Assembly (NCBI GenBank): GCA_900544475.1
Contig: UQVU01000017.1
Span: 1-21,321, forward strand
Direction: 5' to 3'
Source of the DNA: an uncultured Butyricicoccus sp.
Lineage (GTDB): Bacteria > Bacillota > Clostridia > Oscillospirales > Butyricicoccaceae
Length of the DNA stretch: 21,321 nt
Under the pieces are notes generated by a model. That model was not told the DNA's origin and did not search any database. It was given only the letters and a program-made list of their open reading frames with translations. Both the position numbers and the translations under genes were made by a program. Position 1 is the stretch's first letter, and each line of letters begins with the position of its first letter. Below, piece by piece: positions 15,607 through 21,321 of this stretch.

Positions 15607-15756
15607 GAGAGCGGCGGACGCGGGAAATGTCATCTGACCCGCACCGCCGTTTTTCGCACTTTGAAACCGTTAAAAGCGATATTACCGCCTGTATTTTCCG
15701 CCACTTCCTGCACTTTGCGTGGATTATACTAATTCCGTAAAGGGAGGCTCAGTGAA

Positions 15757-18105
15757 ATGGACAAGCAAAAAACGAGGCGTGCGCCGCAGCTGCTCGGAAG
15801 AGCCGCGAGCGCGGTGGTCCGCCTGTGGAACGAGGAACATCTGCACCGCCTGCTCACCGGAACGAAGCGTTTCGTGCTGTGTGCGCTGCTCATGCGGGCG
15901 AACGTGCTGGGCGGCTATGCGCCGTTCGGCCTTGCAATGGCGTCCGCCATGATGGCGCAGGGCGCGGGGCTTTCCGCCCTCGGCGGCGTGGTCTGCGGCG
16001 CGATGCTGATGGAGGACGGACTGCTCGGGGGCGTCTATGTGGCGGCGGCGCTCATCGTGCTGTGCGTCATGAGCGTATGCACCGGACTGGACGTTGTGCG
16101 GCGGCCGTGGTTCGCCCCGGCGGCGGCTGCGGCGGCGGGTACCGCCTGCACCTTTGTCTTTCTGCCGTTCGGGGAGGAGCTGCGCGCGCCGGTCGTCATG
16201 ACCTTTCTCGCCGTGCAGGGAATGACGTTCGGGGCGTGCCGGGTCTACGGGGCGGCTCTCGCTCCGCCGCGCGAGGACAGCGACTGGCGCAGACCGGTGA
16301 CGCTGCTCGCCGTGACCGCGACCGTGCTGCTCAGCGTTTCCGACCTCAGCCTGTTCGGTCTGTTTGCCCCGGCGCGGGCGGCGTCGCTCCTGCTCGTGCT
16401 CGGCACGGCCTATCTCGGCGGTCCGGCGGCCGGTGCGGCGGCGGGCGTTGCCTTCGGCGCGGTGATGGACCTCGGCGTGGGCGAAGGGGCGCTGTTCACC
16501 TGCTGCTACGGTCTGAGCGCGACCGCCGCCGGACTGTTCCGCGAGGGCGGACGCGGAAAATTCGCGCTCTGCGCGTTTGCCTCGGGTCTATGCGCCGCCA
16601 TGCTCGGCACGGGAAGCGACCTGTTCATCCCCATGCTCTCCGAGCTGACAGCGGCGGTTCTGCTGTTCGCGTCGCTCCCCGAGGCGGTCTGGAACGCGCT
16701 GCGGCGGACGCTCCTGCCCGAGTCGCTCATCGGAACGAAAACCCGGCTTCGCCTGCGCCGGGCGGCGGGACAGTGCGCGACCGAGGCGGCGCAGGCGTTC
16801 TACGAGCTGTATCTCGCCATGCTGAACGGAGCGGCGGAGGGCCGCGCCGCCGGGGACGAGAACCTGAAGGTCGTGTTCGACCGGGCAAGCGACCGGGTGT
16901 GCCGGAACTGCGTGCTGTGCGCCCAGTGCTGGCAGAAGGACTACGTTTCCACCCTCGCCGCGCTGAATGACGTGACGCAGCCGATGCTTGCGCGGGGTCG
17001 GGCGGAAATGCAGGACTTCCCCTACCACTTCACCGCCCGCTGCGTCCACCTGCCCGAGCTTATCCGCGCCATCAACAGCGCTCTGTTCGCCCTGCGCGAG
17101 CGGCAGAGCATGCGGCGGCAGCAGGAGGAAAACCGCAGTCTGCTTGCGCGGCAGTACGCCGGCATCACGGACATTCTCCGCCAGCTCGGCGCGGAGGTAA
17201 CGCAGGACGTGACCGCGCAGCCGATGATGGAAAAGCAGGTACGCCGGTACGCGGCGGCGTTCGGTTGGATCGACCGGGTGTGCGCCGTCCGGGACGCGCA
17301 GGGGCGGCTCATCATCGAGCTGTACGGCGACGGCACGCCCGACATTCTCCGGCAGGGCGAGGGCTTCGCCGCGGGACTGAGCGCCCTGCTCGGGGTGGGG
17401 CTGACCGAGCCGAAAGCCGCGCAGAACGAGTTCGGCGACTATATCGAGCTGCATGAACGCGCCCCGTTCCGCGCCGTGGTCGGCATCGGCCGCCAGCAGC
17501 GCTCGGGCGTTTCGGTTTCGGGCGACACCGGCTGCTGGTTCCTGACCGATGCGGGCGTTGCCTGCCTGCTGCTTGCGGACGGCATGGGCTCGGGCGCGGC
17601 CGCCGCGCAGGACAGCCGGATGCTCGTCGGGTCGATGGAGCGCTTTCTCCGCGCGGGCATCTCGCTCACGGACGCGCTCGGCGCGGTTTCCCCCGCCCTG
17701 CGGCTGCGCTCGGACGGCACGCGCTTCGTCACCCTCGACGCGCTCACGCTCGACCTGTTCACCGGGCAGGCGGAAAGCCTCAAATGCGGCGCGGCGCCCT
17801 CCTACGTGCGCACGGGCGGACGGTGGAGCGTGCTCGCCGGAAAGTCGCTCCCGGTCGGCATTTCGGACGAGAAAAATCAGTATCAGTCGGTGCCGCTGCG
17901 GCTGGGGCACGGCGATTTGTTCATTCTGGTGTCGGACGGCGTTTCTGACGGCCTGGACGATAACTGGGTGCGCGAGCTGCTCCGCGAGCATGGAGGCGAG
18001 GGGCCGAAGGAGCTTGCCGCGCGGCTCGTCACCGAGGCCAAGGGCCGCGGCAGCGACGACGACCGCACCGCCATCGTCATGCGCGTGGAGAAAACCCAGC
18101 TTTGA
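15757..18105 (+). CDS. spoIIE: Stage II sporulation protein E, PP2C-type serine phosphatase
   Basis: A 782-residue polytopic membrane phosphatase. In spore formers SpoIIE localises to the polar septum and dephosphorylates SpoIIAA, freeing sigma-F in the forespore. Residues about 38-330 form a block of some ten hydrophobic helices. A linker with a CRNCVLCAQCW cysteine cluster follows, then the PPM phosphatase domain (about 560-782). Metal-binding motifs are LLLADGMGSG (Asp608), FILVSDGVSDG and GSDDDRTAIVM near 764-776. GGGAGG precedes the ATG. A TATACT at 15725-15730 could be the -10, but no good -35 at 17 bp is seen; the Bacillus gene has an atypical, Spo0A-dependent spacing. It is one of the strongest signs that the organism forms endospores. 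Confidence 0.95.
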   Translation: MDKQKTRRAPQLLGRAASAVVRLWNEEHLHRLLTGTKRFVLCALLMRANVLGGYAPFGLAMASAMMAQGAGLSALGGVVCGAMLMEDGLLGGVYVAAALIVLCVMSVCTGLDVVRRPWFAPAAAAAAGTACTFVFLPFGEELRAPVVMTFLAVQGMTFGACRVYGAALAPPREDSDWRRPVTLLAVTATVLLSVSDLSLFGLFAPARAASLLLVLGTAYLGGPAAGAAAGVAFGAVMDLGVGEGALFTCCYGLSATAAGLFREGGRGKFALCAFASGLCAAMLGTGSDLFIPMLSELTAAVLLFASLPEAVWNALRRTLLPESLIGTKTRLRLRRAAGQCATEAAQAFYELYLAMLNGAAEGRAAGDENLKVVFDRASDRVCRNCVLCAQCWQKDYVSTLAALNDVTQPMLARGRAEMQDFPYHFTARCVHLPELIRAINSALFALRERQSMRRQQEENRSLLARQYAGITDILRQLGAEVTQDVTAQPMMEKQVRRYAAAFGWIDRVCAVRDAQGRLIIELYGDGTPDILRQGEGFAAGLSALLGVGLTEPKAAQNEFGDYIELHERAPFRAVVGIGRQQRSGVSVSGDTGCWFLTDAGVACLLLADGMGSGAAAAQDSRMLVGSMERFLRAGISLTDALGAVSPALRLRSDGTRFVTLDALTLDLFTGQAESLKCGAAPSYVRTGGRWSVLAGKSLPVGISDEKNQYQSVPLRLGHGDLFILVSDGVSDGLDDNWVRELLREHGGEGPKELAARLVTEAKGRGSDDDRTAIVMRVEKTQL

Positions 18106-18111
18106 GCGCAG

Positions 18112-18155
18112 AAAAGCCTGCATACTTTCCGAAATTCGGTCAGATGCAGGCTTTT
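18112..18155. terminator. Terminator after spoIIE
   Basis: AAAAGCCTGCAT (18112-18123) pairs perfectly with ATGCAGGCTTTT (18144-18155), enclosing a second CCGAA/TTCGG stem. It starts 7 bases after the spoIIE stop. Confidence 0.88.
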
Positions 18156-18160
18156 ATCTG

Positions 18161-18186
18161 TCGCTCGAAACCACGCTTTCGAGCGA
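18161..18186 (-). repeat. Hairpin with GCGTGG loop, copy 2
   Basis: Plus-strand TCGCTCGAAA (18161-18170), loop ccacgc, TTTCGAGCGA (18177-18186): a perfect 10-bp stem. On the minus strand the loop reads GCGTGG as in copy 1 at 15267-15296. Confidence 0.75.
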
Positions 18187-18191
18187 ATATT

Positions 18192-18309
18192 GAAGAAAAA
18201 CCGCGCCCTTTGGGCACATTTTTTCTTCCCTTGTATAAAAACCGAGGTACACGCCCCCGGTTTTTATGAATTTGCAAAGCAAATTCTATTAAATGCGTGC
18301 TGCCGCACG
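18192..18309 (+). repeat. Multi-hairpin cassette, copy B (partial)
   Basis: Contains a GAAGAAAAA/TTTTTTCTTC hairpin with inner GCCC/GGGC (18192-18228), then three cassette hairpins in order: ATAAAAACCG/CGGTTTTTAT (18235-18267), GAATTTGC-aaa-GCAAATTC (18268-18286) and CGTGC/GCACG (18296-18309). The last three match copy C; the first half of the cassette is missing. It sits between the convergent ends of spoIIE and the NodB-like gene and can terminate both. Confidence 0.82.
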
Positions 18310-18334
18310 AGCCGCATAATCATGCAGCCATTTA

Positions 18335-19534
18335 TCATCTTACATCATTTGCCCCGTTCATCGGCGTCTGGGCGAGGGTGATCGTGCCGGACGGGATGGC
18401 CTGGCGCGACATATAGGCGGAGATCAGCTCGACCACTTCGGCGGTTTCCCTGCTGTGGTGCAGACCGAGCACGACTGTGGCGTTCGTTTCGGAAAAGCGC
18501 TGCGCGGTTTCGGCGTAAGCGCGGGCCGCCGTGCCCTTTTCGTCCCGGGCATCCATGTTCGCGTCCCACAGCCGGTATCCGGCGTCGATGAGGGCATTCC
18601 GCTGCGCGTCCGAAAGTTTTGCACAGCCTGTGGATACCGAAACAATGCGGGTCTGCACGCCGGTCAGCAGCCGCAGCCGCTCGTTTGCGAGGGTCAGCCG
18701 CTCTGCAAGCGCCTCTCCGGATGCCTTTTCGTCCGCCTCCAGCAGCAGCGCCGCCGTGTGACCCTCCGCGACGATGCGGCGCACGGTATCGTCCGTCCAC
18801 TCCGCCGTGTCAGTCGGCAGGAAGAACGCCGCCGTGCGGCCGTCCCGCTTCAGCGCGTCGAGAATATCGGGCGCATTTTTATCCGGTGCGCCGTAAAACG
18901 TCAGATACACGCGCGAAGGCTTGCGGGTCGGCTTTTCCTCGACCTTAGGGATGGGCGTTTCCGCAGGCGTCTGCGTGGTCGTGCCGCCGGTGGTGCCGCC
19001 GTTCTGAGAGGAGCCGTCCGAGGACGAAATCCCCTTGTAGCTGTTGATGCTGTTTTCGATGCTCACCGCCTTGGAGGAGGCGAACGCGGAGTCGCTCGAA
19101 GCCGAGCCGTCCGTCACGCGGAGAACGGTTTCCCCTGCGACCGAAAGCGTCGAGTAGCTCAGGCCGAACTTGCCGCAGCACAGCTTGACCGGAACGTAGG
19201 TCGTGCCGTTCATCGAGTACGCCGGGGTGGCGTAGCTGTTGAGGTTCTGGTCGTAAACGTAGCCTTCATCGGGCGAAAAGCTGAGCGTTTCGCCGTTTGC
19301 GGACATATTCAGCACCCCGTCCGAGGCGGACGAGGACACGCCGAGCTGCGAGAAAACGCCGTACGGCACGTAAAGCTCGCCGCCGAGCCGGGCGGGCATG
19401 GTGCTGTCCGAAAGCGGCAGCAGGCTGTCGTTCACCGCCGTCAGCGTCAGCGCCCGCGCGGGCGCAGGAACAGCGCCGAAAAGCAGTCCCGCGCAAAGGA
19501 GTCCGCCGAGCGCGCGTCTGAAAGCCTTTTTCAC
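18335..19534 (-). CDS. Secreted stalk-domain protein with degenerate NodB-like (polysaccharide deacetylase) domain
   Basis: A 399-residue exported protein from a GTG start (MKKAFRRALGGLLCAGLLFG), with a signal peptide cleaved near residue 28. Residues about 30-142 look like a copper-amine-oxidase N-terminal/stalk domain (LYVPYGVFSQLG, TTYVPVKLCCGKFG). A Ser/Gly/Thr linker (145-205) follows, then a NodB-type fold from 208. In active deacetylases the first motif is TFDDGP and the second an HxxxH zinc site; here they read TFYGAP (212-217) and EGHTAALLLEADEK, so the catalytic Asp and zinc histidines are missing. The C-terminal VVLGLHHSRETAEVVELI resembles the last family motif. It is probably a non-catalytic sugar- or peptidoglycan-binding protein. 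Its own promoter lies at 19568-19596. Confidence 0.83.
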   Translation of the reverse strand: MKKAFRRALGGLLCAGLLFGAVPAPARALTLTAVNDSLLPLSDSTMPARLGGELYVPYGVFSQLGVSSSASDGVLNMSANGETLSFSPDEGYVYDQNLNSYATPAYSMNGTTYVPVKLCCGKFGLSYSTLSVAGETVLRVTDGSASSDSAFASSKAVSIENSINSYKGISSSDGSSQNGGTTGGTTTQTPAETPIPKVEEKPTRKPSRVYLTFYGAPDKNAPDILDALKRDGRTAAFFLPTDTAEWTDDTVRRIVAEGHTAALLLEADEKASGEALAERLTLANERLRLLTGVQTRIVSVSTGCAKLSDAQRNALIDAGYRLWDANMDARDEKGTAARAYAETAQRFSETNATVVLGLHHSRETAEVVELISAYMSRQAIPSGTITLAQTPMNGANDVR

Positions 19535-19567
19535 CGTTCCTCACCCTTTCTATCGTCAGTTGCTTCC

Positions 19568-19596
19568 ATTATAGCAAATCCTCGCCGCTTTGTCAC
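19568..19596 (-). promoter_or_regulatory. Promoter of the NodB-like gene
   Basis: Minus strand GTGACA (19591-19596), 17 bp, TATAAT (19568-19573), 33 bp upstream of the GTG start: 5 of 6 and 6 of 6 matches to the sigma-A consensus. Confidence 0.82.
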
Positions 19597-19630
19597 GTAT
19601 CTGCGCGGGATTTCCTCTGAGAATGAGTAT

Positions 19631-19706
19631 TTAGGCAATACCGTTTATTCGCAAAAGTTGTATAAATATGTACCGACTGTTTCGATGGGAATTATGCGGT
19701 ATTGCT
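19631..19706. mobile_element. MITE-like element, copy 2 (short)
   Basis: TTAGGCAATACCGTTTATTC at the left and GAATTATGCGGTATTGCTC at the right (19689-19707) form an inverted repeat whose outer core is GGCAATACCG. The right end is close to the complement of the copy 1 left terminus (GCAATACCGCATAATT). The interior is only about 40 bp and AT-rich, so this is a reduced relative of the 10116-10282 element. Confidence 0.65.
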
Positions 19707-19707
19707 C

Positions 19708-19735
19708 TTGCTTTATCAGAACGAAGTGCTATAAT
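19708..19735 (+). promoter_or_regulatory. Promoter of ilvE
   Basis: TTGCTT (19708-19713), 16 bp, TATAAT (19730-19735), 40 bp upstream of the ATG. The -10 is perfect, the -35 matches three bases. The -35 abuts the end of the MITE-like element. The leader is too short for a T-box. Confidence 0.65.
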
Positions 19736-19775
19736 AATGGTTGAAACTAAACCAACACAGAAAGAGTGACACACC

Positions 19776-20840
19776 ATGCTGCAGATCAAAACACAGCGCA
19801 CTACAACTCCTAAGGCTAAGCCGGACGAGAGCAACCTCGGTTTCGGCGTTCATTATACCGATCACATGCTGATCATTGACCACGATGAGGAACAGGGCTG
19901 GCATGACGCCCGCATCGTGCCCTATCAGCCGCTCGAGCTTGATCCCGCAGCGATGGTTTTCCACTACGCAATGGAGTCCTTTGAGGGCATGAAGGCGTAC
20001 CGCACGCCGGACGGCTCCATCCAGCTGTTCCGCCCCGACAAGAATGCAGAGCGCATGATCAACACCAACCATCGTATGTGCCTGCCGAGCCTGCCGGTCG
20101 AGGACTTCGTTCAGGCAGTCAAGGCCATCGTTGAGTTCGATCAGGACTGGGTTCCGCACGCAGAGGGCACGAGCCTGTACATCCGCCCGTTCGTTATCGC
20201 GACCGAGCCGCATCTGGGCGTCCGTACCTCCAAGACCCATAAGTTCATCATTGTATGCTCCCCGGTCGGCGCTTACTACTCCACCGGCATCAACCCGGTA
20301 AAGATTTTCGTCGAGGACGAGTACACCCGTGCATGCCCGGGCGGCACCGGCTTCACCAAGTGCGGCGGTAACTACGCGGCATCCCTGATCTCTCAGGTCA
20401 AGGCGCACGAGCTCGGCTACGAGCAGACCCTGTGGCTCGACGGTGTTGAGCACAAGTACGTCGAGGAAGTCGGCTCCATGAACTGCTTCTTCAAGATCGA
20501 CGGCACGGTTTACACCGCTCCGACTGTCGGCACGGTTCTGCCGGGCGTTACCCGCATGAGCTGCATCGAGCTGCTCAAGAAGTGGGGCATTCCGGTATCC
20601 GAGGAGCGTCTGCCGATCGTTGACGTTATGAAGGCGTCCCACGACGGCAAGCTGGAAGAGGTATTCGGCACCGGCACGGCGGCGGTTATCTCTCCGGTCG
20701 GCGAGCTTCGTTACGAGGGCGACGTTGCGCATATCAATGGCGGCGAAATCGGCGAAGTAACCCACAAGCTGTACAACACCCTGACCGGCATCCAGTGGGG
20801 CAAGCTGCCCGACGATATGGGCTGGACGGTTAAAATTTAA
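19776..20840 (+). CDS. ilvE: Branched-chain amino acid aminotransferase
   Basis: A 354-residue cytosolic PLP enzyme interconverting leucine, isoleucine and valine with their 2-oxo acids, using glutamate/2-oxoglutarate. It is of the longer class IV type seen in eukaryotes and many Firmicutes. Motifs are HYAMESFEGMKAYR (63-76), LYIRPFVIAT (134-143), the PLP lysine Lys195 in FTKCGGNYAASL, EVGSMNCFF, and FGTGTAAVISPVGEL near the C-terminus. AAAGAG is a weak ribosome binding site before the ATG. No other ilv or leu gene is adjacent. Its 2-aminoacrylate-sensitive class is what RidA (3909-4295) protects, though the two are not linked. Its stop codon lies inside the first hairpin of the downstream island. 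Confidence 0.95.
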   Translation: MLQIKTQRTTTPKAKPDESNLGFGVHYTDHMLIIDHDEEQGWHDARIVPYQPLELDPAAMVFHYAMESFEGMKAYRTPDGSIQLFRPDKNAERMINTNHRMCLPSLPVEDFVQAVKAIVEFDQDWVPHAEGTSLYIRPFVIATEPHLGVRTSKTHKFIIVCSPVGAYYSTGINPVKIFVEDEYTRACPGGTGFTKCGGNYAASLISQVKAHELGYEQTLWLDGVEHKYVEEVGSMNCFFKIDGTVYTAPTVGTVLPGVTRMSCIELLKKWGIPVSEERLPIVDVMKASHDGKLEEVFGTGTAAVISPVGELRYEGDVAHINGGEIGEVTHKLYNTLTGIQWGKLPDDMGWTVKI

Positions 20841-20942
20841 TCAGAAAGCTGCGGCGTTCTGATTAAAAGGCTGTGCCGAACTGCGTTCGGACACAGCCTA
20901 ACGCCCCTCAGCGCGTCGATAAATCGGCACACTGAGGGGCGT
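20836..20942 (+). terminator. Three hairpins directly after ilvE
   Basis: TTTAATCAGAA/TTCTGATTAAA (20836-20867) includes the ilvE stop; GGCTGTGCCGAA pairs with TTCGG-a-CACAGCC (20869-20898); ACGCCCCTCAG pairs perfectly with CTGAGGGGCGT (20901-20942) around an inner CGAT/ATCG stem. None has a long T-run, so termination strength is uncertain. Confidence 0.7.
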
Positions 20943-20949
20943 CTTATCC

Positions 20950-21124
20950 TGTCGAAAAGCTAACGCTTTTCCGACAAGATGTGTTTTGACTTCGCAAAAC
21001 ACGGACGTCCGAAAGTTCCCATTCGGAAACTTTCTCCCTCTGGGAGTATAAAAACTGAGGTACACGCCCCCGGTTTTTATGAATTTGCAAGCAAATTCTA
21101 TTTAATACGTGCGCGAAGCGCACG
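20950..21124 (+). repeat. Multi-hairpin cassette, copy C (complete)
   Basis: In order: TGTCGAAAAGC/GCTTTT-c-CGACA (20950-20976), GTGTTTTG/CAAAACAC (20981-21002), GAAAGTT with inner CC/GG (21011-21034), CTCCC/GGGAG (21034-21046), ATAAAAACTG/CGGTTTTTAT (21048-21080), GAATTTGC-aa-GCAAATTC (21081-21098), CGTGCGC-gaa-GCGCACG (21108-21124). Copies A and B share the order. Confidence 0.88.
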
Positions 21125-21125
21125 G

Positions 21126-21321
21126 AAAAGGCACGCCGACGGCGTGCCTTTTCGCGCCCCTTTGGGGCGCTTTCCCCTGCCGTATTTCGGCTGCGCCGAA
21201 ACAGGCAGGGCAGGCGCACCGCAGTGCGCCGCATCAAATTCCCCATAAAAGTCCAGCTCTGCCGGACTTTTATACCTCTGCCCGCGCCGCGGCGGCGCGG
21301 CCGCCCCTGCCGTGCAGGGGC
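21126..21321. repeat. Run of perfect short-loop hairpins to the window end
   Basis: AAAAGGCACGCC-gac-GGCGTGCCTTTT (21126-21152), GCGCCCC-ttt-GGGGCGC (21154-21170), CCCTGCC/GGCAGGG (21175-21210) enclosing TTTCGGC-tgc-GCCGAAA, GGCGCAC-cgca-GTGCGCC (21213-21230), ATAAAAGTCC/GGACTTTTAT (21245-21273), CCGCGCC/GGCGCGG (21282-21300) and GCCCCTGC-cgt-GCAGGGGC (21303-21321). No gene is supported in this stretch. Confidence 0.85.

Noticed and set aside
15600..15756. Spo0A box upstream of spoIIE
   Set aside because: No clear TGTCGAA or complement was found; only weak partial matches.
19736..19775. T-box or leader attenuator for ilvE
   Set aside because: The leader is only about 35 nt and holds no T-box sequence.
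20979..21248. Similar short reading frames through the three hairpin cassettes, with a shared peptide IKTEVHAPGFY
   Set aside because: They lack consistent starts and ribosome binding sites, lie in non-coding 3' regions, and the similarity follows from the conserved hairpin AAAAACCG...CGGTTTTT. Paired stem changes argue for structure rather than coding. The few synonymous-looking differences are worth a glance but not enough.
20836..21321. CRISPR array or integron attC array
   Set aside because: The units are not repeats of one sequence with unique spacers, and there is no cas gene, integrase or cassette gene between them.

Overview
The window looks like chromosomal DNA of a GC-rich, spore-forming, butyrate-producing Clostridia species. 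An Oscillospirales lineage (Butyricicoccus/Agathobaculum/Faecalibacterium-like) is my guess; no rRNA or other taxonomic marker is present. The evidence is a bcd-etfB-etfA operon with a near-perfect Rex operator, a spoIIE gene, a cortex-lytic-type SpoIID/peptidoglycan-binding gene set, GGAGG-type ribosome binding sites and sigma-A-like promoters. I count 16 protein genes and no tRNA, rRNA, CRISPR array or transposase.

Layout. 1-400: acpP and its terminator. 410-1764 (minus): rmlA then yjbQ. 2034-4295 (plus): typA then ridA, with a strong terminator. 4402-6513 (plus): an orphan GH13 glycogen-debranching-type enzyme. 6684-9794 (minus): bcd-etfB-etfA, transcribed from a consensus promoter whose -35 box lies inside a Rex-type operator. 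9795-10320: a long intergenic region with that promoter, a perfect palindrome and a 167-bp MITE-like element. 10321-12150 (plus): asnB. 12390-12854 (minus): a UPF0303/HbpS-like protein. 12943-15247 (plus): three consecutive genes that together resemble a spore cortex-lytic enzyme divided into parts. 15349-15606: a small membrane protein. 15757-18105: spoIIE. 18335-19534 (minus): a secreted protein with a stalk domain and a NodB-like domain that has lost its metal-binding residues. 19776-20840 (plus): ilvE. 20841-21321: no gene, but an almost unbroken run of hairpins.

The most unusual content is non-coding. A cassette of consecutive hairpins occurs three times, always beyond a gene's 3' end: complete after the UPF0303 gene and after ilvE, partial after spoIIE. 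The two complete copies differ by paired, compensatory substitutions in the stems, so base pairing appears to be what is conserved. After ilvE the cassette is extended by more hairpins, about 17 in 480 bp, many with perfect 7-12 bp stems and 3-nt loops, and the last one runs to the window edge. A separate hairpin with loop GCGTGG occurs twice. Two MITE-like elements share GGCAATACCG termini, and one appears to supply the -35 region of ilvE. These hairpin islands are the best candidates for something not yet described.

Functionally the window mixes housekeeping (fatty-acid carrier, translation GTPase, RidA, branched-chain transaminase), redox-regulated crotonyl-CoA reduction, storage-polysaccharide breakdown, asparagine synthesis and sporulation/cortex metabolism.
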